Assembly (NCBI GenBank): GCA_001804815.1
Contig: MHBI01000108.1
Location: 1 to 64,000, forward strand
Length of the DNA stretch: 64,000 nt
Direction: 5' to 3'
From: Lentisphaerae bacterium GWF2_50_93
Lineage (GTDB): Bacteria > Verrucomicrobiota > Lentisphaeria > Victivallales > GWF2-50-93
In this document: positions 1 to 8,273 of the stretch, in pieces
Layout of the letters: each line of letters opens with the position of its first letter
How positions within the stretch are numbered: position 1 is the first letter of the stretch
Notes under the pieces: model-generated
The model's database searches: none
What the model was told of the DNA's origin: nothing
What the model saw: only the letters and a program-made list of their open reading frames with translations
Position numbers and translations under genes: made by a program

Positions 1-98
1 TAACATTGCTTATGTAAAGCAAAAGGCAGGGAATTGTGCTGATAATCAGATTATTTTAACAGTTACTTTGCATAATATTATCCTTGGCATAACACAGG

Positions 99-118
99 TT
101 ATGTCAAGCTTGACATAA
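99..118. repeat. Perfect 20-bp palindrome at a gene break
   Basis: The half-site TTATGTCAAG is followed directly by its reverse complement with no spacer. It overlaps the last codons and premature stop of the truncated DUF4062/RecG-like gene. A degenerate half (GCTTATGTAAAGC) lies at 8-20. A perfect palindrome at the exact point where homology to a known family stops suggests a recombination site or the end of a mobile element whose body lies left of the window. No recombinase is in the window, so this is inference. Bases 1-98 contain no gene I can support. Confidence 0.5.
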
Positions 119-1051
119 GCGATGGGCGATGGCGTTGACGATGGCTTCTGAAATGGCGTCCGGGGGAAGTTCATAGGTGGCCGGGGCCGTAGGGCCGGAT
201 GTACGAAGTCCGACTGGGCGGTTAATCTTGGCGAGCACGAAGTCGCGGGCCTGGTCCACCTGTTCGAAGAGATCGCCGGAATAAATCTGCTGGGAGGCAA
301 AAGGCCTACTATATTCTGTGCCATGGCAATGAATGCATTTTGTCTCTGCTGTGCGATGATGGCGCTGGGGGTTGGTGCCAAACAGAAGAATGGCGGCGTT
401 CGTAGGTTTTCCGTGTTCGAGCAGGTTCAGGTGTGTGAGCAAGGCCTCCGTGGCTGTATTTTGCTTGAGAGGGAATCCCCGTTCCCGTCGAGCAGTCTCT
501 AAAAACCAGTCAATGCGCTTGCGTGACAGCTCTGCCAGAGTTGCGCCGTCGCAGGCGGTCTTGTCGAACGGGGGGACGCGAAGAGCGCCCATGCCGTCGA
601 GGATGTCAACAAGGCTGTTATATACCTCGGATGTCAATGCGCTGAAATTCTCGATTCTACGCCGTATCAGTTCGCCGCTGGCCCTCTTGACCAGTGCCTG
701 CATTTTCGGATGGCGCTTCTTTTCCTCGGAGCCCCAGACATATACGAGCCTGGTTTTGCGGTGTTTGGTGGCGAAATTATATTCGTGCTCGGTCGGTGAA
801 ATTCCTTTCTCATCTTCATATCCGTATTCATATCCGAATATCCCGAGGTAGATATCGCATTGTCCCACTTCCTCAAGATAAACCTCATCTGCACGCTGAT
901 CTTTTGAGGGGAGTTCTTCAAATAGGAAGACTTTTGCGATAAATCTGTGCAGTAGAGCATCCCCGAGCAAAAACGATTTCAAGTCCTGACGGATCTGGGC
1001 AAATTCCTTCTGAGGACTGCTGATAAATATTTTAAATCGTGGGGCGTGCAT
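104..1051 (-). pseudogene. Truncated DUF4062 / RecG-like ATP-binding protein
   Basis: Residues about 5-120 match the DUF4062 pattern (FKIFISSPQKEF start, then an EEVGQCDIYLGIFGYEYG core), a Toll/TIR-like fold common in defence-associated proteins. Residues about 190-315 match the RecG-like/AlbA-linked HATPase family, with NAAILLFG and the helix ISEAIVNAIAHR. In that family the helix continues HRDY and the ATPase domain runs on for well over 100 residues. Here it reads HRLCQA-stop inside the 20-bp palindrome, so the C-terminal half is lost. The start at 1051 is plausible. Probably a non-functional remnant of a defence or regulatory gene. The domain calls are firm; the original function is unknown. 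Confidence 0.7.
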
Positions 1052-1056
1052 AGAAT

Positions 1057-1362
1057 TTAAGCCTTTCCTTTCGCAGCTTTCTCAACCATCTTGTTGAATT
1101 CGGCTTCGACTTTCTTCTCAAAATCGGCCTCTATCTGATATACCTCGGTGAATTCTGCAAAAGCCCAGCGCCCGAACTGGCCGTGGTTGTTTACCCCGGG
1201 AATCCAGTATGTGTCCATGGTAGATTTTTTATTTTTGGCATCTTTGCGCCGGTACTCGATGATTTTCTGGGTGGGCTGACCGTCCTTGTCGAGTTCCCAA
1301 TGCCGTGAAGGATAGTCATATGGGGAATTGAGAATAGGCTTTTCAAAGAATAGGTTATTCAT
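1057..1362 (-). pseudogene. Internally deleted restriction endonuclease remnant
   Basis: The first ~38 residues (FFEKPILNSPYDYPSRHWEL, then GQPTQKIIEYRR) match the extreme N-terminus of BPTD_3080-like / type III restriction endonuclease R subunits. The last ~50 residues (YWIPGVNNHGQFGRWAFAEF, then TEVYQIEADF) match the extreme C-terminus of the same proteins, which are normally around 1000 residues long. The helicase and nuclease core is absent and the ends are joined in frame as a 101-codon ORF. It ends 5 bp upstream of the truncated DUF4062 gene start. This looks like a clean internal deletion in a decayed defence island. A retained function of the small fusion cannot be excluded but is unlikely. 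Confidence 0.65.
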
Positions 1363-1496
1363 TTTTCCCTTTAAAGGCGGAATTCAGTCCATGATTTCAC
1401 AGTCGATCACATGATTCAAATATAGTTAAGGTAAACAGGTTGTAAAAAATAGCACGCATGAAAATACATTCAATAGGATGGACGACAGGTAATCCC

Positions 1497-2786
1497 CTAT
1501 TTCCAGGACACCTTGCTGTAGATCTCCAAAGTCCTTTCCGCCATTCTTCCAGATGAGAAATGCTTCTCGGTTCCTTTCCGTCCATTCTCAGCCAGGGCAT
1601 GCAGCTTTGCTGGATTGTCCAGCAGGCCTTCAAGAGCCACGGCAAGAGCTTCTGGTGTATTTGGAGAATAGAGGACACCGCCCTGCGCCAAGTTAACAAT
1701 TTCATGGAATCCCCATGCGTCAGGCTGGACAACTGGCACGTGGCTTGCCATCGCCTCGATCTGGAAAAGCCCGAACGCCTCAGGCTGTATTGAAGGTACC
1801 GAGAGCAAGGTCAGTTCCTTAAAAAACTCCAGCCTGCATTTCTCATCGTATCCCGTGATGATCTCGCAGTCATCCAATACATTATTTTGAGCCAGCAGTT
1901 CTTTGATACCTTTTATGAATTTCAAGTCATCGCCGGTAATTCCACCGGCGGCCTTGAGCTTTAAATCCTTGAATTTACTTTTTTTCTTTAGAATTATGAA
2001 AGCCTTCACAAGCACTCCAAGCCCGCACGATTCAGATAACCTGGACAGGTAACCTATTGTCGGATGGCCGTTATCCTGCGAGGCAGGAAAATATTCGTCC
2101 GTATCTATTCCTATGTGGCAGACATGTAGTTTGGCATCAGGAATCTTCAGGCGCTCCTTCATCTTCGCCCCGTAGAACTCACTCACGGATATGAATGCGT
2201 CCACATCTGGGACTTTTCCCGATATTATCTCCCATATCCTCTTCCTGCTGCCCTCATGCATGGCGTCGACCCATTGATCTTCGTCCTGCAGGGAGCAGAT
2301 GACAGGACATTTGATCTCCTGCCTGATGCGTTTTGCCAGTCCTATCAGCAGGGCGTTCGACAGATGGATGATATCAGGCTTATGTTCCTTTTTCATCCAG
2401 TCAATCATCCTTTCAAGCTCCTCCGCCTGCCTGCCATGCTCACCCTGGAGCATTGAAATCGTCATGTCCTCCAGGCCGGACGCCCGCATGATTCCGGGAT
2501 TTTTCACAATGAGCTTTAAAAGCACCGGGGAATTCAACAGCTTCCTGGCCCAGGCCGGAATTTTCCTGTACCACCGGAAATGGTCTCCGAGATAAAGGTT
2601 GATCGCATCGTAGAAGATCGGCGAATTCTCGCAGGATTGTCCCTGCTCATCTGGAAACGGCAGATACATTGGCATGAGGACGATGTCATGCCCCAGCGCC
2701 CTGAGCTTCCTGGCGAGGAGCTGGTCGCGGATGCAGTTCTGGCAGTAGAAGCTGCCAGTTCCGGGAACTATCTGGAGGATCCTCAT
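1497..2786 (-). CDS. Glycosyltransferase family 4
   Basis: GT-B fold glycosyltransferase of 429 aa, expected to transfer a sugar from an activated nucleotide donor at the cytoplasmic face of the membrane. The N-terminus reads MRILQIVPGTGSFYCQNC, a subfamily with a conserved CxxC in the first loop followed by RDQLLARKLRALGHD. The C-terminal half has the GT1-type ending (SVPSIQPEAFGLFQIEAMA then PVVQPDAWGFHEIV) that binds the donor; the E-x7-E-like motif is recognisable. A good SD (GAGGG) precedes the ATG. It lies 33 bp downstream of the PQQ-like propeller gene and is probably cotranscribed at the distal end of the terpenoid/redox cluster. A role in glycosylating the cluster product is inference. 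Confidence 0.85.
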   Translation of the reverse strand: MRILQIVPGTGSFYCQNCIRDQLLARKLRALGHDIVLMPMYLPFPDEQGQSCENSPIFYDAINLYLGDHFRWYRKIPAWARKLLNSPVLLKLIVKNPGIMRASGLEDMTISMLQGEHGRQAEELERMIDWMKKEHKPDIIHLSNALLIGLAKRIRQEIKCPVICSLQDEDQWVDAMHEGSRKRIWEIISGKVPDVDAFISVSEFYGAKMKERLKIPDAKLHVCHIGIDTDEYFPASQDNGHPTIGYLSRLSESCGLGVLVKAFIILKKKSKFKDLKLKAAGGITGDDLKFIKGIKELLAQNNVLDDCEIITGYDEKCRLEFFKELTLLSVPSIQPEAFGLFQIEAMASHVPVVQPDAWGFHEIVNLAQGGVLYSPNTPEALAVALEGLLDNPAKLHALAENGRKGTEKHFSSGRMAERTLEIYSKVSWK

Positions 2787-2819
2787 TTAATTTCCCTCAT
2801 TCCCATGCCATTCGGAATT

Positions 2820-4046
2820 TCATTTGTTTTCTATTTGTTTCGGATTTCGAAATTCGGATTTCGAGTTCTGGGAGCGGGCCAAGCTCCCCTTAAAGGCATA
2901 TACCCGTTTATCAGCTGTGGCAATTATCATTTCACCGGTGACGGCAAAGCCCGACACTTCCGAACCTATTTCGTACGACCAGAGCTTGGCGCCATTGTCA
3001 AGATTTAAAATGTAAAGCCTGCCATCTGAGGAGCCTGCCACGACTTTGCCGCCGAAAATTACCGGCGAACTTTTCACTTCGCCTTTCGTGTCGAAAGTCC
3101 ACAGGAGTTCTCCAGTGGCGCGGCTGACAGAATATATTTTGCTGTCCTGGCCGCCTATAACGACCTTGTCCCTGCTGACAGCCGGGGATCCCATGAAAGG
3201 ACCAACCGACGAATCCTTCGGGAACTGCCAAATGATTTTGTTTTGCGTGACAGAGACGCTGAAAAGGTTTCCGCCATAATGCCCGAGATAGATGTTGTCA
3301 TCGCAAAAGCTGACGGAGCTGGGGATGTAAGATCCCATCGGGATGCTGGCTATCTCCTTACCGTCTGATATTTTCAGGATCCTGAGGTTTGCATCGCATC
3401 CTCCGAAGGCCAGCATGTCCCTGCTTATGGACGGAGAGCCGTTGATGTAGTTCTGGGTGGCGTACTGCCATGCCTCCTTCCCGGTATCGGCGTCGAGTGC
3501 GCGCATGATGTTGTCGTAGCCCCCAACGAAGACCAGCGACAGTTTTTCAGAAACCTCTGCGAAGTTCGCAGAACCTGCGATCTTGTCCTCTGCGGAATAT
3601 TTCCATTTCTCCTTGCCGGTCCCGGCCTCAAGTGCATATAAGATGCCTTTCTGATTTCCCGCGTAGACGGTATCCTTGAAATATAGTGGTGAAGCCTCAA
3701 GCGGAGCTCCTGTATCAAACTCCCATAGCTTGTTTCCCTTTTCGGATGAGAGCGCGTAAATCTTTCCATCAGCGGAAGCCGCGAATATCGTACCCCTGCT
3801 TATTATCGGAGCGGATCCTATTTCTCCTCCGGAAGTGAATGTCCAGGCAAGTTCAAAGTCATCCGCCAGAACTCCATCCGCAGCCCCGGTAAGCCCCTGG
3901 TTTCCGCGGAACACCGGCCAGTCAATGTTTGACGGAGCCTTTTTCGAGGATGCAGGCGCAGGTGGATTCGGGAACTGGGAAAATGCGGATATCGCAGCAA
4001 ACGCTAACGCCGAAAAAATCACCAAGGGAATTTTAATCCTGTTCAT
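2820..4046 (-). CDS. PQQ-like beta-propeller protein (exported)
   Basis: 408 aa with an N-terminal signal peptide (LVIFSALAFAAISAFSQF) and a WPVFRGNQGLTG opening, then repeated blades of the PQQ-enzyme type (for example GSPAVSRDKVVIGGQDSKIY and SSPVIFGGKVVAGSSDGRLY). This fold is shared by BamB and PQQ dehydrogenases; no dehydrogenase catalytic set is visible, so a scaffold, binding or sensor role is more likely. The ATG at 4046 overlaps the stop of the AbiEii-like gene (ATGA), and an AAGGAAG SD sits inside that gene. It is one of five propellers in the 2-21 kb cluster. Substrate unknown. Confidence 0.85.
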   Translation of the reverse strand: MNRIKIPLVIFSALAFAAISAFSQFPNPPAPASSKKAPSNIDWPVFRGNQGLTGAADGVLADDFELAWTFTSGGEIGSAPIISRGTIFAASADGKIYALSSEKGNKLWEFDTGAPLEASPLYFKDTVYAGNQKGILYALEAGTGKEKWKYSAEDKIAGSANFAEVSEKLSLVFVGGYDNIMRALDADTGKEAWQYATQNYINGSPSISRDMLAFGGCDANLRILKISDGKEIASIPMGSYIPSSVSFCDDNIYLGHYGGNLFSVSVTQNKIIWQFPKDSSVGPFMGSPAVSRDKVVIGGQDSKIYSVSRATGELLWTFDTKGEVKSSPVIFGGKVVAGSSDGRLYILNLDNGAKLWSYEIGSEVSGFAVTGEMIIATADKRVYAFKGSLARSQNSKSEFRNPKQIENK

Positions 4047-5128
4047 ATGGAAACTTCCTTAGATATTTCATCGGCAAGCTGCCAGTAGTAAAAGGCCTCT
4101 GGACTGGCTTGCAAGACCTTGTTCAATTCAGGGAACTTATTCAGTGTTTTCCCTTTCAGGCTTGCCACTTTTGCATTATCAAAGCGAATATCGCCAAAAG
4201 ACCTCTTACGTCCGTTTTTGATAGCTGTCGCCAAATAAGCGGACTTGGCGGCGGCAACTGCTGCATCGCGAGCACTAAAACCAACACCCATCAGATGACC
4301 ACGAAGCTGATCTATGCCTTGACGAATCAAAGATGAGTTCTCGGAATGAAACTTCTGGTCGATTGACAAGCCCGAAACTATACGGGCGGTTTCAACAGTA
4401 TCATCAAGGCATTCATTGAAGACTATCTTCTTCTCTTTCTCGCGGTATCCTATTTCAGTTTTTGCTATACGCTCATATACATCCATAACAGTGTGAATGC
4501 TGTCAGCCCAATTGAAAAGCTCTCCTATATCAAAAAGATGCTTGACCATTTTTTCAGGATATTCCTCATCGTATTTCTGCCCAATCGTATTTGGCGCAAA
4601 GGCTGTCAGCTTGTCGGCAAGAAGATTGTCAATCGAAGGAACACTAACTCTTATGTCATGATTGGTCTCAATGAATGATGTCTTAATGTCTACCTCTTCG
4701 ACATCAGAATATAGAACCTTCTCGTCAAGTACGTCTAGAATTACATACTGTTTCGGACTTTTAGGATCGATTGTGTCATAGTGAAAATTCCAATGTCTTC
4801 TGCGAGGTGGCTGTTTATGAACTCTTTTCTTGTCCTCTTCATAGCCAGTAAATGGACTGGAAACACATTTCCCAAGAATTTTTTCAAGTCTTTCCGGAGT
4901 CTCCTGTGAAAGAACGTCAATATCAATTGAAAGCCTTTTCGGGTTGGGAAGCCTTAAAAGGAGACTTGTCCCGCCTTTGAAGACAAAATCCAAGCCCTCC
5001 TCCTGAAGTCGCCCCAGCAGCTCAAACGCATGCAAACTCTTCTCAAGGAAGGTGTTTCCAGTATGAAGACTCTGGCTTTTCCTATTAATCCAGTCTTTTC
5101 TGAAGCATTCTTTCGCCAGAGTACGCAT
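4043..5128 (-). CDS. AbiEii/AbiGii-family nucleotidyltransferase toxin
   Basis: 361 aa. Residues about 48-72 carry the nucleotidyltransferase signature FKGGTSLLLRLPNPKRLSID followed by IDVL, matching the GGT...R.S.DID pattern of AbiEii toxins. These are thought to act by nucleotidyl transfer to RNA and give abortive infection or bacteriostasis. The rest (LADKLTAFAP, KHLFDIGELF) matches the family. It follows the AbiEi-type antitoxin gene by 84 bp, and that gap carries a strong hairpin. Its stop overlaps the next gene start by ATGA, so the pair is transcriptionally wired into the propeller/GT4 genes. Family assignment is strong; activity is not demonstrated. Confidence 0.85.
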   Translation of the reverse strand: MRTLAKECFRKDWINRKSQSLHTGNTFLEKSLHAFELLGRLQEEGLDFVFKGGTSLLLRLPNPKRLSIDIDVLSQETPERLEKILGKCVSSPFTGYEEDKKRVHKQPPRRRHWNFHYDTIDPKSPKQYVILDVLDEKVLYSDVEEVDIKTSFIETNHDIRVSVPSIDNLLADKLTAFAPNTIGQKYDEEYPEKMVKHLFDIGELFNWADSIHTVMDVYERIAKTEIGYREKEKKIVFNECLDDTVETARIVSGLSIDQKFHSENSSLIRQGIDQLRGHLMGVGFSARDAAVAAAKSAYLATAIKNGRKRSFGDIRFDNAKVASLKGKTLNKFPELNKVLQASPEAFYYWQLADEISKEVSI

Positions 5129-5176
5129 TTACTGTTAAATATCCCTTAAAACGAGAGCTTTTTACCTGCTTACAAT

Positions 5177-5226
5177 TGACCGACTATTGGCACTTTTTAT
5201 TATTTTGTGCCATTAGTCGGTCAATT
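5177..5226. promoter_or_regulatory. Inverted repeat between antitoxin and toxin
   Basis: Two ~18-bp arms (TTGACCGACTATTGGCAC and its complement with one mismatch) flank a ~13-nt T-rich loop. The right arm contains the antitoxin stop codon, and its coding sense gives the last residues KLTD. There is no clear U-run after the hairpin in the minus direction. It could attenuate read-through into the toxin gene or protect the antitoxin message. Arm coordinates are approximate to a few bases. Confidence 0.6.
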
Positions 5227-6019
5227 TATTATCAAACAACTCCTTTAATTCCCTATGGTTCCTTTTGGCATAGCGGGAAAGGGTGCCCATTGAGATTCGA
5301 GCGCTGGAAACTGCGCGCCATGCCATTTCCTGAAACTGTCCACGACTAAGAATTGGTAGTTTTTCAACCTCAATTGCCAAATCCACAAGAAGTTTCTCAA
5401 TCGGGGCGGCATGGCTTTCTCCGGTGCCGGGAGCTTCGCTTGTTTCTGGACGGATGACAATTGTCTTTTGTTCAATTCTAAATGTTTTTTCAGCATCCTT
5501 TGAACTTGGATTTAAATAAACCGTATAGCCTTTCCAAGTGCGAATCTCATCGACGACAGACTGCATCAGATCCCTGTCCACATAGATAAAAGTTGCGAAC
5601 TTCGCCAGCAGATGGCTCATGTATGGGTTAATCTGTTCGGTTGACCAGCATGAAAATTCGAGGTGGGGGAACGCCTTTTCAACACGTCTAATGAAATCCT
5701 TGACCGGACCGGTATCAAGTTTGAACGGTTCAGCAATCCCTGAATACCATCCACGCCCAGCATCATGTATAACCCCGGCGGACATGTAGTCGTAAAAATA
5801 GTCCTTTAGCGTTGCGTTGTCGACCTCAATCCCCTTCTCCTTTAGCATTTTCCGGACGGCCTCGATGTTGAAATAAGGAGCTTTCTTCTTCAGTTCGGGA
5901 AGCAAAACCGATCTGAGATAGGGTTTGATGCCACGACGCAAGGCGGCATCGCCGGTTAAAGCATTATCGTGATAACCTGTTTTCACTGCCTGTGAAATAT
6001 TTTTAAAGCTTTTTCCCAT
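5213..6019 (-). CDS. AbiEi-like antitoxin, DUF6577-type
   Basis: 268 aa. Resembles DUF6577-type proteins that partner AbiEii-family nucleotidyltransferases: an N-terminal winged-helix-like part (about residues 30-85, ALRRGIKPYLRSVLLPELKK and GVIHDAGRGWYSGIAEPFKL), then a central domain with FSCWSTEQINPYMSHLLAKF. No catalytic motif is seen, as expected for an antitoxin/repressor. It precedes the toxin gene in the same direction, the usual type IV order, with an inverted repeat over its stop. It is likely autoregulatory by family analogy. The pair sits between the cyclase gene and the downstream propeller/GT4 genes, suggesting insertion into an older cluster. Confidence 0.7.
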   Translation of the reverse strand: MGKSFKNISQAVKTGYHDNALTGDAALRRGIKPYLRSVLLPELKKKAPYFNIEAVRKMLKEKGIEVDNATLKDYFYDYMSAGVIHDAGRGWYSGIAEPFKLDTGPVKDFIRRVEKAFPHLEFSCWSTEQINPYMSHLLAKFATFIYVDRDLMQSVVDEIRTWKGYTVYLNPSSKDAEKTFRIEQKTIVIRPETSEAPGTGESHAAPIEKLLVDLAIEVEKLPILSRGQFQEMAWRAVSSARISMGTLSRYAKRNHRELKELFDNKLTD

Positions 6020-6110
6020 TATTTGATTGCTATCCTATTTCTCTTCCCGGGATACTGGTGTAAAATTAGTTGTGGAAGATAGTCCAGTCGGGATTGAATT
6101 TCAAGATGCT

Positions 6111-7922
6111 TTAATAATGCTTTCGGGTCGATGCGGTCTTCAGGGCTGTGACCGTAAAAATCAAAGGATAAAGCCGTTCGGAATACCATAGCATTGAAAA
6201 ATAGAGGCCTATCGGGGAAGCGGGCGGAAGATCGCATCCATCCGCAAGTTCGATCAGCTTGTCAATTCCTTTCCTTTTCGCGGACTCAATTTCAGGATTT
6301 GTAATTGGCAGCACGGAAAGGGCGTTTACTGCAAGTGCGGTCTCTTCGACAGTAGTCGGAAGTCCTATGTCCCCACCCCAGCCGTTATCTGGATTCTGGG
6401 CCTTTACCAGCCATACTGCCGCCCGGCTGATCATCAGCAATCTTATTTCATCTGAAAAGAAGTCTGTCCTATTCAAGGCGCTCAGACCAATCAGCACCCT
6501 GCTCGTTCCGTAGGTGGGATTCCCATGGTCCTTTGCGGACTGGTTCCCAAACCACAACGGCATCCATGAACCATCATCTTTTTGCGACTTTCGCAGATAT
6601 CCAAGTCCGCGCGCCATGGAGGCGTCCACGCTTTCCCTCCGGGCATCATCCATCTCATTGCGCCAGCAGCTAAACGCTTCGAGCATATGCGCTGTAATTT
6701 CCGGACAGCTTCTGTCAAAAGGCAATCTGCCCCAGCCCCTGCAGAAGGTAGGCATTCCTCCGTCGGAGTTCTGCAGATCAATTAGCCAGTCTATCCCGGC
6801 GGAAACTGATTGCCAACTGGAGGACTTGTTCAGCAATTTCAAGGCAATAAGCGCACCAGAAGTGTCGTCGGCGTCGGGAACACCTCCGGGAAGATCCGTC
6901 CAGGCCCAGCCGCCGGGCGCCGCCCCGGTGAAGGGATGGACATCCCTGTATTGCTGCGCCGTAAGCCATTTCTCTACGGCATCAGCTTTTTCAGCACCTA
7001 ATCCACCCGCTCCGCCCATCGCTTTTATCGAAAGCGTCGTCAGCCATGTCGCGAGGTTGGTGTCTATTGGACAACTCCCGTCTTCGCGGAACGATTTCTC
7101 AAGGAAACCGGAACATGGACCTATTATGCTTTCATCCCTGCAGCCTGCGGCAACGAGGGACATCGTGACAAATCCTGTCAGAGGGATGGCTTCCAAAAAA
7201 CCTCCCGATGACGGCAGAGAATTTCTCAACACTTCAAGAGACCGGCCTGCAGCCATGTCCCTTATGATCTTCATGACCAGATTGTATTTCCTGGCTTTCC
7301 TGTGTCTGAGCATTCCCATTGCGATCAGCGCTGGCAGCGCATAACTCACTACAGGCAATCCGATCAAACGGAAAAAACATCTTGGAAGCACTGATATTTC
7401 GAAAGGAAGCTGAATAACATGATCCCATTCACTGCCATCTTTTCCGAGCCTGCCTGCCAGTGCGCACATGGTCAGTATAGGAACTGAAAATGTCCGGTCC
7501 TTACCATAATGTCCAAGTATTGTCCTGGAAATATCCGCGGGTTCCAGCGTGCCCGTCGTCTTCCTTATATATTGCCCGGCATTCTCAATCAGCTTTTCAT
7601 AGGGCTGCCCATGTTCCACCACAGAAAGTGCTGACCATGCCAGAAGCGTGGTGCTTATATTGCTCGGGCTTTCCGGGGTGTCCCCCCAGCCGCCGTCCTG
7701 GTTGGCATTTTCCAGCAGCCAGCGTGCGGCCTTCTGAACAAGTCCGCCGTATTTCACCGGATCAACCTTCGACAATGCGAACATCGCAACGGCGGTAGAG
7801 AGGGCGCTCGAGGACAGCTTCCCGCGCCAGCAGCATCCTGACTGGAGTTCCCCGATCAGCTTCTGCTCGAGGCGGGACAAGCTGCCTTCAAGCGATTTGT
7901 CAATGTCATTATTTTCAGGCAC
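6111..7922 (-). CDS. Squalene-hopene-cyclase-like class II terpene cyclase
   Basis: 603 aa, slightly shorter than typical squalene-hopene cyclases (about 630-680). The proton-donor DxDD motif is present as PDADDTSGA (Asp350, 352, 353). Several QW-type repeats are visible: QDGGWGD, QNSDGGMPTFCRGWGRL, QKDDGSWMPLWFG and QNPDNGWGGDIG. A hydrophobic patch near residues 170-205 is consistent with monotopic membrane binding. Expected reaction: protonation-initiated cyclisation of a linear polyprenyl chain. The start codon is GTG preceded by AGGGG. The nearby polyprenyl synthase suggests the chain is made locally. Whether the substrate is squalene, a prenyl diphosphate or a prenylated quinone cannot be told from sequence. 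Confidence 0.8.
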   Translation of the reverse strand: MPENNDIDKSLEGSLSRLEQKLIGELQSGCCWRGKLSSSALSTAVAMFALSKVDPVKYGGLVQKAARWLLENANQDGGWGDTPESPSNISTTLLAWSALSVVEHGQPYEKLIENAGQYIRKTTGTLEPADISRTILGHYGKDRTFSVPILTMCALAGRLGKDGSEWDHVIQLPFEISVLPRCFFRLIGLPVVSYALPALIAMGMLRHRKARKYNLVMKIIRDMAAGRSLEVLRNSLPSSGGFLEAIPLTGFVTMSLVAAGCRDESIIGPCSGFLEKSFREDGSCPIDTNLATWLTTLSIKAMGGAGGLGAEKADAVEKWLTAQQYRDVHPFTGAAPGGWAWTDLPGGVPDADDTSGALIALKLLNKSSSWQSVSAGIDWLIDLQNSDGGMPTFCRGWGRLPFDRSCPEITAHMLEAFSCWRNEMDDARRESVDASMARGLGYLRKSQKDDGSWMPLWFGNQSAKDHGNPTYGTSRVLIGLSALNRTDFFSDEIRLLMISRAAVWLVKAQNPDNGWGGDIGLPTTVEETALAVNALSVLPITNPEIESAKRKGIDKLIELADGCDLPPASPIGLYFSMLWYSERLYPLIFTVTALKTASTRKHY

Positions 7923-8273
7923 CAGATCCCCTCTCTTAAAATGCTATTGAAAAATTTACTGTTTTTGCTGATTGCCGAGGTTGGAGTCCACGGCTTCAGC
8001 GTGTTCTAGCTGATGAAAATCAAGACACACAAATACTCCTTCGGAACCTGTCGGATTTAAGGTTTTTCGCTTGTAGTAGCGCATGTTTGCGCGTTCTTAA
8101 CGGAATCTCAAAAGACCGAAGAATGCGCAAACATGCGCTACTACGAACAAATTCAGCCATTCCTGAACTCATTTGCTGGTCCGAAAGGCCCTTCGGAGGA
8201 CCAACATGGTTTATTTCCGCAACAACCGATTACCGTGATTTCGAAATCAGATCCAAAGATTAAATTCACAATT
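7923..8273. repeat. Gene-free spacer with type R1 inverted repeat
   Basis: This 351-bp spacer between the two barrel-fold genes holds an R1 element: GTAGTAGCGCATGTTTGCGC at 8073 onward and its complement ending at 8144, preceded by the companion CCTGTCGGATTTAAGG. The same element occurs at 27098-27169 and 59156-59181. No coding sequence is supported. It may separate two transcription units. Confidence 0.7.

Noticed and set aside
46..381. 111-codon minus-strand open frame running out of the truncated gene
   Set aside because: It overlaps the DUF4062/RecG-like frame out of phase. The homologous reading is the other frame.
6514..7344. 276-codon plus-strand open frame
   Set aside because: Antisense to the cyclase, which has intact catalytic and QW motifs. 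The translation has no recognisable features.
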